A DNA stretch of 64,000 nt, from assembly GCF_006170445.1 (NCBI RefSeq), contig NZ_VCNA01000008.1, positions 124,001-188,000 on the forward strand, in the 5' to 3' direction. Under the pieces are notes generated by a model. It made no database searches. It was not told the DNA's origin and worked only from the letters and a program-made list of their open reading frames with translations. Source of the stretch: Brevibacillus dissolubilis (GTDB taxonomy: Bacteria > Bacillota > Bacilli > Brevibacillales > Brevibacillaceae). Made by a program: the position numbers and the translations under genes. Below, piece after piece: positions 1-8,831 of the stretch (within the stretch, counting starts at the first letter, position 1; each line of letters starts with the position of its first letter).

Positions 1-1
1 C

Positions 2-1564
2 GCTACAGGTGTTATCGGTGGACTTGCCTACGGTCTTACCTCCGAGGAGATCACCAATGCCTATGCCACCTTTGCCAACCATGGTTCATTTATCGATGCA
101 TACATGATCGAGCGCATCGATGACAGCCAAGGCAACAGTATCTACAAGCATGAGGTTCAGCCTGTTCCCGTCTTCAGCCCGCAGACCGCTTACCTGATCA
201 CCGATATGATGCGTACTGTCGTCAATTCCGGTACAGGTACAACCGTCCGCAAATACATCCCCCGTGGTATTGATATCGCAGGGAAAACGGGGACGACCAA
301 CAACTCGAATGACCTTTGGTTCGTCGGCTACACACCAGAACTCTCACTCGGTGTCTGGTCCGGTTATGATGAGCCGCATCCGCTTCCAAGCTCTGCTTCA
401 AAACGCCCGATGCAGATCTGGGGCAAGATCATCAAGCAAGTGATGGAGCTTGATCCGAATCTCTCACCGGAATCCAGGAAGTTTGAAAAGCCATCCGGCA
501 TCACGACTCTGACCGTCGACAGCAAATCAGGCATGCTCCCAAGCGAGCTCTCCAAAGCTGCCGGTCATCTGATCACGGATCTGTTCAACACGCAATTCGC
601 CCCGCGCAAGGTGGACGATACGCATAAAAAAGTAAGAGTCGTCGAACTCGATGGTGTGCTTTATCTGGCGAAGGAAGGCACTCCTGACGACTTTGTCAGC
701 GAAGGAATCTACTTCTTGGGCAAAGATTCTCTAACTGGTTCTGTAAGGACATCCGCCATTGGGAAAAAAGGCTACAGCCGTCCAAGCGACTGGGATAGCC
801 GCCTTCCTGAAAAAGAAGACCCGCGTACCGCCGTCGATGGTACTCCCGGCGCACCAACCAATGTCAAAGCCAGCCGATCCGGTAACCAAGTTACATTGAA
901 CTGGGCTGTCGGCGGTGAAAAAGATATCGTCGGTTACCGCATCTACCGGGCTACCGCCAACAATGGCTTTACCAAAGTGGCTACGGTCAAAGACCCGGCT
1001 ACCATCACCTACAGCGATGCAACAGGTGGCGGCGACGGTTACGGCTACTACATCACCGCTGTCGACCTGACTGGTCAGGAATCGGCTCCATCCCCAATCG
1101 CCACGGTCGGTTCCGGAACATTTGACACACCGACGCCATCAGGCGATCCATCTGGAACGGATCAACCATCTCCTTCTCCAGACAGCACTGAAGACCCGAC
1201 CTCCATCGGCACACCAGGAGGCACGAATGCTGGCGACAACGGTTCTTCCGATGAACCATCAGGCAACTCCCCTGCCCCAACCCAAAGCGTGCCACAAGCA
1301 CCAAGCGGTCTGGGTATCACCAAAGCAGGAGACAGCTATAAGCTGAAGTGGAGAGCCAACTCTGGGAATGATCAGGTGGTAGCCTACAACATCTACTACA
1401 CCTCCGATCCGGTTAATGGCTTCCAACTGCTCGATACCGTCGCAGGTACGAACTATGTCCACAACACCAAGCTGAAAAACGGCTTCTACTATGTCACCGC
1501 AGTGAACAGCTATGGTGAATCGGAGCATTCAAACAGTGTGAATACTTCTCAGGCGGGTAATTGA
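2..1564 (+). CDS. ponA: Penicillin-binding protein 1A, C-terminal part (5' truncated by window edge)
   Basis: Bifunctional class A PBP that would polymerise and cross-link peptidoglycan at the outer face of the membrane. The reading frame is open from base 2, so the glycosyltransferase domain and catalytic SxxK lie outside the window. Visible are the end of the transpeptidase domain with the KTGTT motif (bases 284-298) and the following NDLWFVGYTP block. After that come two fibronectin type III domains (about bases 845-1115 and 1300-1545) separated by a Ser/Pro/Thr-rich linker. Tandem FN3 modules at the C-terminus are common in Bacillales PBP1A and probably bind wall or other proteins. A terminator follows directly. 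Family assignment is firm; the gene symbol is by analogy. Confidence 0.92.
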   Translation, partial: ATGVIGGLAYGLTSEEITNAYATFANHGSFIDAYMIERIDDSQGNSIYKHEVQPVPVFSPQTAYLITDMMRTVVNSGTGTTVRKYIPRGIDIAGKTGTTNNSNDLWFVGYTPELSLGVWSGYDEPHPLPSSASKRPMQIWGKIIKQVMELDPNLSPESRKFEKPSGITTLTVDSKSGMLPSELSKAAGHLITDLFNTQFAPRKVDDTHKKVRVVELDGVLYLAKEGTPDDFVSEGIYFLGKDSLTGSVRTSAIGKKGYSRPSDWDSRLPEKEDPRTAVDGTPGAPTNVKASRSGNQVTLNWAVGGEKDIVGYRIYRATANNGFTKVATVKDPATITYSDATGGGDGYGYYITAVDLTGQESAPSPIATVGSGTFDTPTPSGDPSGTDQPSPSPDSTEDPTSIGTPGGTNAGDNGSSDEPSGNSPAPTQSVPQAPSGLGITKAGDSYKLKWRANSGNDQVVAYNIYYTSDPVNGFQLLDTVAGTNYVHNTKLKNGFYYVTAVNSYGESEHSNSVNTSQAGN

Positions 1565-1573
1565 CGCCAAGCC

Positions 1574-1607
1574 AAAAGAGCGCGGCTGCCATGCCCGCTC
1601 TTTTTTG
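1574..1607 (+). terminator. Intrinsic terminator after PBP1A
   Basis: AAAGAGCG stem pairs with CGCTCTTT and is followed by a T run, ten bases after the stop codon. Confidence 0.8.
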
Positions 1608-1630
1608 CTTTATTATTGTTACTCCCAGAG

Positions 1631-1716
1631 GGAGTGAGGAGATCATCTGTTTTCCAGTCGCCTTTCCCTCTCTTCGTTCGGCCGGTCTCCTTCCAAACAG
1701 ATGATCTCCTCACTCC
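1631..1716. repeat. Type A palindromic element, copy A1
   Basis: Perfect 22-bp arms at 1631-1652 and 1695-1716 enclose a 42-base core. The core, read on the minus strand, is GGAAGGAGACCGGC, then a GAACGAAG stretch, then GAGGGAAAGGCGACTGG. The same core recurs in A2, A3 and A4 while the arms differ. The 1717-1947 stretch between A1 and A2 is AT-rich and shows no convincing gene. Confidence 0.85.
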
Positions 1717-1947
1717 TGCGTGTACCGCAACTTTTTAAAAGAAAAAAATTAGTGGCTCATCCATAACTCTTGGGAATATGTCATACTTTTATTACATAGA
1801 TGTGAAAAGCTTAAAGACAGACGGCTCACACTCGAGGATACCTTCCTGTTTTGGATGTTTTGGGATGTTTTTGCTCTTTTAAGATCCTTCTCATATCCTT
1901 AGAATCTTTAGATCCCCTTTATTTAAAAAGTGCTTGGCTATACGCCA

Positions 1948-2039
1948 GAGCGTGATGAGGAAGGAACTGTTTGTAAGGAGACCGGCTGAACGTAGTGAGG
2001 GAAAGGCGACTGGAAAAAAGTTCCTTCCTCATCACGCTC
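1948..2039. repeat. Type A palindromic element, copy A2 (opposite orientation to A1)
   Basis: Perfect 21-bp arms at 1948-1968 and 2019-2039 have a sequence different from A1. The core GTAAGGAGACCGGC...GAGGGAAAGGCGACTGG is on the plus strand, opposite to A1. It lies about 120 bp upstream of acuA. Confidence 0.85.
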
Positions 2040-2161
2040 CCCTCGGAGCAACAAGTGATCTGTTGACAGCTTATTGAATCTTTCCCAAGAATGCAGAAGT
2101 CTCACACTCACTTGCGGTATAATAAAATAACAAGTACTCAGGAATGAAGGTGAAGCCTCGG

Positions 2162-2794
2162 ATGATCCATACCAAGCGGTTTTTTAGCAAAGAGGTTGAG
2201 GTAGACGGGCGTACATTGATTGTAGAAGGGCCAGTTGATCCGCAAAAGTTCGCAGCCATGACCTTTGATGAAGGACTCAAGGCATTCCGTATACCCGAAC
2301 AGCAGCATCTTGCCTTAATTGAAATCGCAGCTTTGCCGGAAGGACGAATCATTGTCTGCCGAGAAGATAACCATGTGCTCGCCTATGTCACCTTCCTCCA
2401 TCCTGACCCGCTGGAGCGTTGGTCACAAGCTAAGCTGGAAGACCTGTTGGAGTTAGGTGCAATCGAAGTCAGCCACAAGGTTCGTGCTGGCGGTGTTGCC
2501 AAAAAGATGCTTGAAGTCGCTTTCATGGATGATGCCATGGAGGATTATATCGTGATTACCACCGAATACTATTGGCACTGGGATCTCAAAGGAACGGGAC
2601 TCGATGTCTGGGGATACCGCAAAGTGATGGAAAAAGTAATGGGCAGCGTCGGTATGATCTGGATGGCGACCGATGATCCAGAAATCTGCTCCCACCCCGC
2701 CAATTGCCTGATGGCGCGCGTCGGCAAGCGTGTACCGAATCAAAGTATAATGGCGTTTGACGAGATGCGCTTTCAGAACCGGTATCTATTCTAA
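2162..2794 (+). CDS. acuA: AcuA, protein acetyltransferase controlling acetyl-CoA synthetase
   Basis: GNAT-fold lysine acetyltransferase; in Bacillus subtilis AcuA acetylates and switches off acetyl-CoA synthetase AcsA. The 210-aa product matches the family length. It carries the hallmark blocks EGPV, PEGRII, PDPLERWS, LIELGAIEV-like and TTEYYWHWDLKG, with HPANCLMARVGK near the C-terminus. An upstream in-frame ATG at 2144 exists. I chose 2162 because GAAGGTGA sits eight bases before it and the N-terminus then aligns with B. subtilis AcuA. It is first in acuABC (21 bp to acuB). acsA is not in the window. Confidence 0.93.
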   Translation: MIHTKRFFSKEVEVDGRTLIVEGPVDPQKFAAMTFDEGLKAFRIPEQQHLALIEIAALPEGRIIVCREDNHVLAYVTFLHPDPLERWSQAKLEDLLELGAIEVSHKVRAGGVAKKMLEVAFMDDAMEDYIVITTEYYWHWDLKGTGLDVWGYRKVMEKVMGSVGMIWMATDDPEICSHPANCLMARVGKRVPNQSIMAFDEMRFQNRYLF

Positions 2795-2814
2795 AGAAAA
2801 GGGTGACCTCCACT

Positions 2815-3459
2815 ATGCGTATCGAAGAAATCATGCGGAAGCGACTTGTAACCGTAACGGCAGAGACGACTCTCGGAGAGGCATTATCCCTTCTGCGTGG
2901 AAATCGGATTCGCCATCTGCCTGTATTGAGCGGGGAAAAACTGGTCGGGATCGTCTCTGACCGTGACCTGCGTGATGCCCTGCCATCTGTACTGTGCCGT
3001 CATGACGATGATTACCAGATCCTTGGCACACCGGTCAAAGAAATTATGAAGACCGATGTCATCACCGCTCATCCTCTCGACTTTATCGAAGATGCAGCTG
3101 CTACCGTGTACGAACATCGTGTCGGCTCTTTACCTATCGTTGAGAACAATAAACTCGTCGGGATTGTCACCGAGTCAGATATACTCAACTGCCTGGTCGA
3201 GCTGTTCGGTGTCAACCGTGCCAGCTCCCATATCGAGGTTCGTGTGGATGACCGTACCGGGATGCTTGCCGAAGTCAGCCAGGTGTTCCGCGAAGCAAAA
3301 GTCAACGTGATCAGTGTCATGGTCTATCCCAGCCGGGAAGATGGCAAGAAAAATCTGGTGTTCCGGGTGCAGACAATTGATCCACGCCATATCATCCAGC
3401 TTCTGTCAGAAAGAGGGTTTGACGTGATCGCGCCTATTGAAGGGGGGCTTTTGCCGTGA
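2815..3459 (+). CDS. acuB: AcuB, CBS-pair and ACT domain protein
   Basis: Second gene of the acetoin/acetyl-CoA-synthetase control operon. Two CBS motifs (residues about 5-55 and 75-130; VGIVSDRDL and VGIVTESDIL) would bind adenine nucleotides. A C-terminal ACT-like domain begins at about 138 (IEVRVDDRTGMLAEV). The length of 214 aa equals B. subtilis AcuB. The start is the ATG at 2815 with AAAGGGTGA upstream. Its stop overlaps the acuC start by GTGA, so translation is probably coupled. The biochemical role of AcuB remains poorly known in the family. Confidence 0.92.
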   Translation: MRIEEIMRKRLVTVTAETTLGEALSLLRGNRIRHLPVLSGEKLVGIVSDRDLRDALPSVLCRHDDDYQILGTPVKEIMKTDVITAHPLDFIEDAAATVYEHRVGSLPIVENNKLVGIVTESDILNCLVELFGVNRASSHIEVRVDDRTGMLAEVSQVFREAKVNVISVMVYPSREDGKKNLVFRVQTIDPRHIIQLLSERGFDVIAPIEGGLLP

Positions 3460-4610
3460 GTCGCCGCTCGCGTCTGATCTACTCCCCTGAATATACGAAG
3501 TACTATTTTCACGAAGAACACCCATTTAACCAAAAACGCTTGATTCTCATGCACGATCTGATGCAGGCCTATGGCTTGATTCAGCCGGAAGATCTGGTAG
3601 AGCCCCGCTATGCTACAGACGAAGAAATCTCACTCGTGCATGATCAGCGCTACATAGATATCGTTCGGGCTCAGGGGCACAGCGAAAAGGAACTCCCTCA
3701 GGCGGCCAGCTTCGGGCTGGGTACAGAGGACGTTCCCTTTTTCGCCAACATGCATGAGGCGACTTCTCTGATTACAGGCGGGACCCTTCAGGCCGTTGAT
3801 CTCGTGATGAAAAACGAAGCTGAGCATGCGTTCAACCCTGCTGGTGGATTGCATCATGCCTTCCGGGGCCGCGCTTCCGGCTTCTGTATCTACAACGACT
3901 GTTCGGTGGCTATCGCATACCTGCGCAAGCATTGGGACGCCCGCGTGCTCTACATTGATACCGACGCCCATCATGGTGACGGGGTTCAATGGGCTTTTTA
4001 TGATGATCCGAATGTTTTGACGATCTCCATCCATGAGACAGGCAAATATCTCTTTCCGGGGACGGGCAATCTCACTGAGCGCGGGGAAGGCAGCGGCTAT
4101 GGGTACTCGGTGAATGTTCCGCTGGATGCCTTTACCGAGGATGAATCGTTCCTCGATATCTATCACAGCCTGTTGCCAAAAGTAGCGCGGGGCTTCAAGC
4201 CAGACGTGATTGTATCGCAAAACGGCTGTGATGCCCATGCCTATGACCCACTCACCCACCTCTCCTGTACGATGCGGATTTATCAGGAGATTCCAAGGCT
4301 GGCTCACCAGCTGGCCCATGAACTGTGTGGAGGCCGCTGGATTGCGACGGGTGGCGGCGGGTATGATATCTGGCGGGTCGTGCCGCGTGCGTGGATGCTG
4401 TTGTGGAGTGAGATGACCGATCAGCCGCTGGTTGATGGGCCTCTGCCTGCGGAGTGGCTTACGCGCTGGCAGAGTGAGAGTCCGTTGCCGTTGCCTACTC
4501 ACCTCTTCGATGATGTGAATCCGTTTCCGCCGATCCCGAGACGTGAGGAGATTACAGAGAAAAATAAAATAACGATGGAGCGGGCGCTGATGTATGCGCC
4601 TTTGGGATAA
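3456..4610 (+). CDS. acuC: AcuC, zinc-dependent protein deacetylase (histone deacetylase family)
   Basis: Class I/II HDAC-like hydrolase that in B. subtilis removes the acetyl group AcuA puts on acetyl-CoA synthetase, reactivating it. The HDAC motifs are present: NPAGGLHHAFRGRASGFCIYN, then DTDAHHGDGVQ with metal-binding Asp/His, then QNGCDAH and GGGGY for the active-site loop. The product is 384 aa, usual for the family (about 387). It starts at GTG 3456, overlapping the acuB stop. A hairpin terminator follows immediately. Confidence 0.93.
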   Translation: MSRRSRLIYSPEYTKYYFHEEHPFNQKRLILMHDLMQAYGLIQPEDLVEPRYATDEEISLVHDQRYIDIVRAQGHSEKELPQAASFGLGTEDVPFFANMHEATSLITGGTLQAVDLVMKNEAEHAFNPAGGLHHAFRGRASGFCIYNDCSVAIAYLRKHWDARVLYIDTDAHHGDGVQWAFYDDPNVLTISIHETGKYLFPGTGNLTERGEGSGYGYSVNVPLDAFTEDESFLDIYHSLLPKVARGFKPDVIVSQNGCDAHAYDPLTHLSCTMRIYQEIPRLAHQLAHELCGGRWIATGGGGYDIWRVVPRAWMLLWSEMTDQPLVDGPLPAEWLTRWQSESPLPLPTHLFDDVNPFPPIPRREEITEKNKITMERALMYAPLG

Positions 4611-4638
4611 GCCGGGGTTCAAATGCCCTGGCTTTTTT
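4611..4638 (+). terminator. Terminator of acuABC
   Basis: GCCGGGG pairs with CCCTGGC (one G-T pair), followed by six T, directly after the acuC stop. Confidence 0.8.
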
Positions 4639-4656
4639 GTTTGGGTTTTATCGTGA

Positions 4657-4904
4657 GTTGGTGGATGAGAGAGGGCGGCTGGTCCCTGTCGCGCTTCTGT
4701 TGACTCCCTTCGAAAGAAGGAAGGGCTGTCCGCTACACAACAAGAACGGATGGGGCGGGGCAAAAATTTCAAAGAAGTGAAATCAAGCGTAGACGTTTGC
4801 CCCTGGGCGGATTCAAGGAAGAGTTGCCATCCGTTCTTGTTCTGTAGCTGGGTAGGGGGGTCAAAGGAAGCTTGACAGGGACCAGCCGCCCTCTCTCAAC
4901 CAGC
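4657..4904. repeat. Type B multi-stem palindromic element, copy B1
   Basis: Nested inverted repeats. The outer perfect 24-bp arms are at 4667-4690 and 4874-4897, with a looser extension outward. The inner arms are at 4732-4753 and 4827-4848, nearly perfect over 22 bp. An apical GGGGCAAA/TTTGCCCC stem (4757 and 4796 regions) closes the structure. One side of the interior loop carries a small CCCTTCGAAAGAAGG-type hairpin. It fills the gap between the convergent acuC and mtnN genes. Confidence 0.85.
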
Positions 4905-4924
4905 CAATGCAAAAAGCCAAAAAG

Positions 4925-4985
4925 AAAAAGACAGTCCTCTGTTCTCCCCGCTTACTGGAAGAATACAGACAAAGCACTGTCTTTT
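4925..4985 (-). terminator. Possible terminator for mtnN on the minus strand
   Basis: AAAAGACAGT pairs with ACTGTCTTTT around a long loop; read on the minus strand it ends in a T run. Confidence 0.5.
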
Positions 4986-5071
4986 CATCGCTATATGATA
5001 CATCTCGTATCTATTTTCTATCTCACGTGAATCAATTCTAACTTTACACAATCTAGATTCGATTCAACGAT

Positions 5072-6028
5072 CTACTTCAGCCCCAGCAGCTCTTTCAACG
5101 CCTCTGGCTGATACCCCTTCACTGCCTTGTCCCCTACTACAGTGACTGGAATCCCCATAAATCCAAGCTTCTCAACAGCTTCTTGATGCTCAGGGCTGCT
5201 CATCACATCGCGAACTTCATAGGCGATGCCTTCTGCATCCAGTGCCTTTTTCACGAGGTCGCAGTCGATGCAGCCTTTGGCGGAATAGACGATGACACTT
5301 GGAGCGGCAGTCGCGGCTGTCCCTGCACCAGTGGAGAGCGCACGCAGCATGTTTTGCACCATCGCAAACGAACGCTGGGATGCAAGCTTGGTGAACTCGA
5401 GGAAATTCACGTGAGCGGAGCCGTCTGCTTTGTCGGACATGGAGCGTACGACGACGAACGGGATGCCGTTCATGGAGCAGACTTGGCCTACGGCGGCGCC
5501 TTCCATCTCGGTGCAGGCCGCGCCGAACTGCTCGTAGAACCATTGTACCTTTTCACGGCTGGCTACGAACTGATCACCAGAGAGGATACGACCGTGCACA
5601 ACTTGGATCTCGTCTGTGATCGCTTTGGCTGCGTCTGTAGCGAGTTGGATCAGCTCAGCATCTGCCTCCCATACCCATTTTTCCGTGTAAGGGATCTGGC
5701 CCGGAGCAAACCCGAGCGGAGTTACGTCTACGTCATGCTGAACACAGTCGGTCGAGACAACGATATCGCCGATGGTAAGCTCAGGGTTGACCGCTCCTGC
5801 TACACCGGTAAAGATCACTTTGTCCACTTGGAAGGTGTCGATCAAGATCTGGGTGCAGACACTTGCATTGACCTTGCCTACACCAGATTTGCAGAGGACA
5901 ACGGTCTGGCCCTCATATTGCCCCTCGTAATAGGTGATACCTGCTTTTACCGTTTGGGCAGGCTCGCCCATCGCTTCCAGATAAAGCGCGATTTCTTCGT
6001 CCATCGCGCCGATTATTCCAATACGCAT
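5072..6028 (-). CDS. mtnN: MTA/SAH nucleosidase fused to a glutaredoxin-like domain
   Basis: The N-terminal part (about 1-232) is a 5'-methylthioadenosine/S-adenosylhomocysteine nucleosidase, which cleaves adenine from MTA and SAH. Catalytic Glu12, the EME element at 174-176 and Asp199 in SMSDKADG are present. After an Ala/Thr-rich linker (233-242) comes a thioredoxin-fold glutaredoxin/NrdH-like domain with a CIDC redox motif (Cys253, Cys256) and a cis-Pro motif GIPV near 294. Usual MTANs end at about 230 aa, so the C-terminal domain is an add-on. It starts at ATG behind AGGAGG, 14 bp after ccpA, so it is probably cotranscribed with ccpA. Confidence 0.9.
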   Translation of the reverse strand: MRIGIIGAMDEEIALYLEAMGEPAQTVKAGITYYEGQYEGQTVVLCKSGVGKVNASVCTQILIDTFQVDKVIFTGVAGAVNPELTIGDIVVSTDCVQHDVDVTPLGFAPGQIPYTEKWVWEADAELIQLATDAAKAITDEIQVVHGRILSGDQFVASREKVQWFYEQFGAACTEMEGAAVGQVCSMNGIPFVVVRSMSDKADGSAHVNFLEFTKLASQRSFAMVQNMLRALSTGAGTAATAAPSVIVYSAKGCIDCDLVKKALDAEGIAYEVRDVMSSPEHQEAVEKLGFMGIPVTVVGDKAVKGYQPEALKELLGLK

Positions 6029-6042
6029 GTATGTTGGTCCTC

Positions 6043-7059
6043 CTATTCAGCCGCTTCGAGCGGACGTGTGCTTTGACGGTATTCGATACGGTGCGGCAGA
6101 AGAACGATATGATCATCTACCTGCTCATTGTTCATATATTTGGTCAAAAGACGCATCGCTACCGCACCGATATCATACATCGGCTGCACGACAGATGTCA
6201 GCTTTGGACGCACCATCTCAGCCAGACGGATATTGTCATAGCCGATGATCTCGACGTCATCCGGTACACGTCTGCCTTTATCCTGCACCGCGTGGATCGC
6301 CCCGATGGCCATCTCGTCGCTTGCTACAAACACGGCAGTCGGTGCATCAGACAATTCCATGAACTCATTCATGCTGCTAAGACCAGACTCATACCAATAG
6401 TTCCCGTGCTTGACCAGCTCCTGATCATACTCGATCCCGGCATCAGCCAATGCCTGCTTGTACCCTTCAAAACGAACCAGACCACCCAGCGGATCATGCA
6501 TCGGACCTGTGATCATTCCGACCCGCTTGTGTCCGCGGCTGATCAGCGCCTGTGTCGCATCATAAGCAGCTTGGAAATGATCGATCGTCACGGACGGCAG
6601 AATATGATCCGCATCACGGGTCGCCGCCAGTACGACTGGAACAGCGGCTGTAGACAGCGCTTGCATATGATCGTCTTTAATCTCCGCACCCATGAACAAC
6701 AGACCGTCTACCTGCTTTTCCAACAGCGTGTTGATCAGCTGCAGCTCTTTTTCCAGACGTTGGTCAGAGTTACAGAGGATGATGTTGTACTTATACATCG
6801 TGGCGATGTCCTCAATCCCACGTGCCAGCTCTGAGAAGAACAAGCTCGAAATATCGGGAATGATGACACCTACCGTTGTCGTCTTTTTACTCGCAAGACC
6901 CCTTGCCACTGCATTCGGACGATACCCAAGTCGTTCAATCGCCGCCATGACCTTTTTGCGGGTCATCGGCTTTACGTTCGGGTTGCCATTGACTACACGG
7001 GATACGGTAGCCATGGAGACACCTGCTTCTCTCGCTACATCATAAATGGTAATCGGCAT
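6043..7059 (-). CDS. ccpA: Catabolite control protein A
   Basis: LacI/GalR-family master regulator of carbon catabolite repression; binds cre sites with HPr-Ser46-P. The N-terminal helix-turn-helix and hinge ([20 protein letters not shown], then NPNVKP, then [10 protein letters not shown]) are nearly identical to B. subtilis CcpA. The periplasmic-binding-protein-like sensor domain follows to the C-terminus, 338 aa. I chose ATG 7059, preceded by GGTGGAG, over the upstream GTG 7071. Neighbours aroA and acuABC match the ccpA locus of Bacillus, where aroA also sits beside ccpA. Confidence 0.95.
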   Translation of the reverse strand: MPITIYDVAREAGVSMATVSRVVNGNPNVKPMTRKKVMAAIERLGYRPNAVARGLASKKTTTVGVIIPDISSLFFSELARGIEDIATMYKYNIILCNSDQRLEKELQLINTLLEKQVDGLLFMGAEIKDDHMQALSTAAVPVVLAATRDADHILPSVTIDHFQAAYDATQALISRGHKRVGMITGPMHDPLGGLVRFEGYKQALADAGIEYDQELVKHGNYWYESGLSSMNEFMELSDAPTAVFVASDEMAIGAIHAVQDKGRRVPDDVEIIGYDNIRLAEMVRPKLTSVVQPMYDIGAVAMRLLTKYMNNEQVDDHIVLLPHRIEYRQSTRPLEAAE

Positions 7060-7174
7060 CTTTTTCTCCACCCACTTTCTTCCAAATATTGGCTTTCAAT
7101 TCGATTTTCAAAAAATGTATGGTCATATGATACGACAAGCTTTGTCGTTTGTGCAATCGTTTTCTACTTATGTT

Positions 7175-7357
7175 TCATGAAATGTTAACATCATAGATGA
7201 TTGCCAATACGATGAGGGCCACGATGCCGACGATCACCCGTGCCTTTTTTTCAGATTTTGTCCATTGAAAGGCAATCGCATACACCAGAAACCCCGCGGA
7301 AGCCATCAAAAAATACAAAGCCTTGCCATCCATCACGATCCAACCCTGCCTCTTCAT
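7175..7357 (-). CDS. Small two-helix membrane protein
   Basis: Sixty-residue ORF between aroA and ccpA on the same strand. Two hydrophobic segments are visible (about residues 13-31 and 41-57, the latter VIVGIVALIVLAII), separated by a Lys/Arg-rich turn (KSEKKAR). The start is uncertain: the first ATG, or an internal ATG at codon 9. I do not recognise the family. In B. subtilis motP-motS lie near ccpA, but this is not a Mot protein. It may only be a small inner-membrane protein of unknown role. Confidence 0.6.
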   Translation of the reverse strand: MKRQGWIVMDGKALYFLMASAGFLVYAIAFQWTKSEKKARVIVGIVALIVLAIIYDVNIS

Positions 7358-7421
7358 GCTACATCCTCAGCATACAGCAATCCTCTCCTTATTAATAAGG
7401 AAGCGAGTGCCATCATGTAAG

Positions 7422-7462
7422 AAAAAAGGGCTTTCCCCTTCATAAGGAGAAAAGCCCTTTTC
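7422..7462 (-). terminator. Terminator of aroA
   Basis: AAAGGGCTTTTC and its complement around a short loop. On the minus strand it ends in six T, 23 bases after the aroA stop. Confidence 0.8.
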
Positions 7463-7484
7463 CCATGGTTAAAATGGAACCGTC

Positions 7485-8579
7485 TTAGCGGGAGATCAAT
7501 TGCTCGCTTTTGTACAAGCCGGATGCAATCAATTCTTCCAGGTACTTGTTGAAAGACGGGATATCCAGCTGTTGTTTCGCGTCGGAGAGCGCTACGTCTG
7601 GATCTGGATGCACTTCTACCATGATACCGTCGGAGCCTACTGCCAGACCAGCTTTGGATGTTGGGAGCAACAGATCGCGGCGGCCTGTAGAGTGAGTCAC
7701 GTCGACGAAGACTGGCAAGTGGGTCTCTTGCTTGAGGATTGGCACAGCAGAGATGTCGAGTGTGTTGCGTGTTGCTTTTTCGTAAGTGCGGATACCGCGT
7801 TCGCAGAGCATGACTTGCTGGTTGCCCTCAGAGAGGATGTACTCAGCAGCGTAGATGAACTCTTCGATGGTCGCAGAAAGACCGCGCTTGAGCAGGATCG
7901 GATGGTTGAGACGACCTGCTGCTTTGAGCAATTCGAAGTTTTGCATGTTGCGGGCACCGATTTGGATCACGTCGATATATTGGGTTGCCAATTCGAGATC
8001 GGCAGGAGTTACGATTTCGCTGATGGTGACGAGGTTGAACTCCTCACCGATCCGTTTGAGAATTTCCAGACCCTCTACACCAAGACCTTGGAAGTCGTAT
8101 GGGGAGGTACGTGGTTTGTAGGCGCCGCCGCGAAGTACGCGCAGACCTTGTTTTACATGGTTTTCCGCAACCGCACGCACTTGCTCGTAGCTCTCTACGG
8201 AGCATGGGCCTGCGATCAGAATCGGTGCTTTTCCGCCGAATTCCACACCTTTTATGGTGAGTACGGTATCTTCCGCTTGCTTTTTGCGGCTGACGAGCAG
8301 AACTTTCTTGCCGTCGTCTTTTTGCAGGTCAAGAGATGCTTTGAAGATTTGCTTGAACAAGTGGCGAATCGCATCGTCTTTGAATGGACCCTTGTTGTTT
8401 TCAACAATCAGGTTCAGCATTTGGCGCTCACGCTCAGGGTCGAACTTGTTAACCCCTTGTTTCGACTTCTCCCCGCCGAGCTCCTGGACAATCGTTGCCC
8501 GCTTGTTAATCAACTCTAATAGCTGCAAGTTAATCTCATCTAGCTGCTTGCGCAGACTCTCAACTTTATCATGACTCAT
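7485..8579 (-). CDS. aroA: DAHP synthase with N-terminal chorismate mutase (AroA/AroG type)
   Basis: First enzyme of aromatic amino acid synthesis, condensing phosphoenolpyruvate and erythrose 4-phosphate. An AroQ-type chorismate mutase domain covers about residues 1-90 ([19 protein letters not shown]). A type I-beta DAHP synthase barrel follows ([41 protein letters not shown]). The mutase domain acts as the feedback sensor for chorismate/prephenate in the Bacillus enzyme. Length is 364 aa, as expected (about 358). The ATG at 8579 has AAAGGTGGAG upstream; a GTG four codons earlier is less likely. Confidence 0.95.
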   Translation of the reverse strand: MSHDKVESLRKQLDEINLQLLELINKRATIVQELGGEKSKQGVNKFDPERERQMLNLIVENNKGPFKDDAIRHLFKQIFKASLDLQKDDGKKVLLVSRKKQAEDTVLTIKGVEFGGKAPILIAGPCSVESYEQVRAVAENHVKQGLRVLRGGAYKPRTSPYDFQGLGVEGLEILKRIGEEFNLVTISEIVTPADLELATQYIDVIQIGARNMQNFELLKAAGRLNHPILLKRGLSATIEEFIYAAEYILSEGNQQVMLCERGIRTYEKATRNTLDISAVPILKQETHLPVFVDVTHSTGRRDLLLPTSKAGLAVGSDGIMVEVHPDPDVALSDAKQQLDIPSFNKYLEELIASGLYKSEQLISR

Positions 8580-8720
8580 CTCAAACTCCACCTTTCTTAA
8601 TTCCCCTTGTCTATTAGCAATTGAGTATAAACTCAGCTTGGTTATTGATCATTATATAGGGATGCCATGGGTTTTACCAGTACTTTTACACCAAAAAGCG
8701 CGAAAGTGTTTGTAAAGAAT

Positions 8721-8735
8721 TATAAAACGCTTTCA
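8721..8735 (-). promoter_or_regulatory. Possible CcpA (cre) site
   Basis: The minus strand reads TGAAAGCGTTTTATA, matching the cre consensus TGWAANCGNTNWCA except for the last two positions. It lies about 100 bp upstream of the FtsA-like gene and 140 bp upstream of aroA. Pattern match only. Confidence 0.3.
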
Positions 8736-8831
8736 CGCAATCACTGTTCCACTTCTGTTCATAGAACTAGTATAATAGAAAAGAATCCCAAGGCAACAGC
8801 CCTATCCCCTTCTCTAAGGAGTGACGAACGG

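Noticed and set aside
3630-4772. 380-codon minus-strand ORF opposite acuC
   Set aside because: Shadow frame of acuC; runs into the type B element and lacks start signals.
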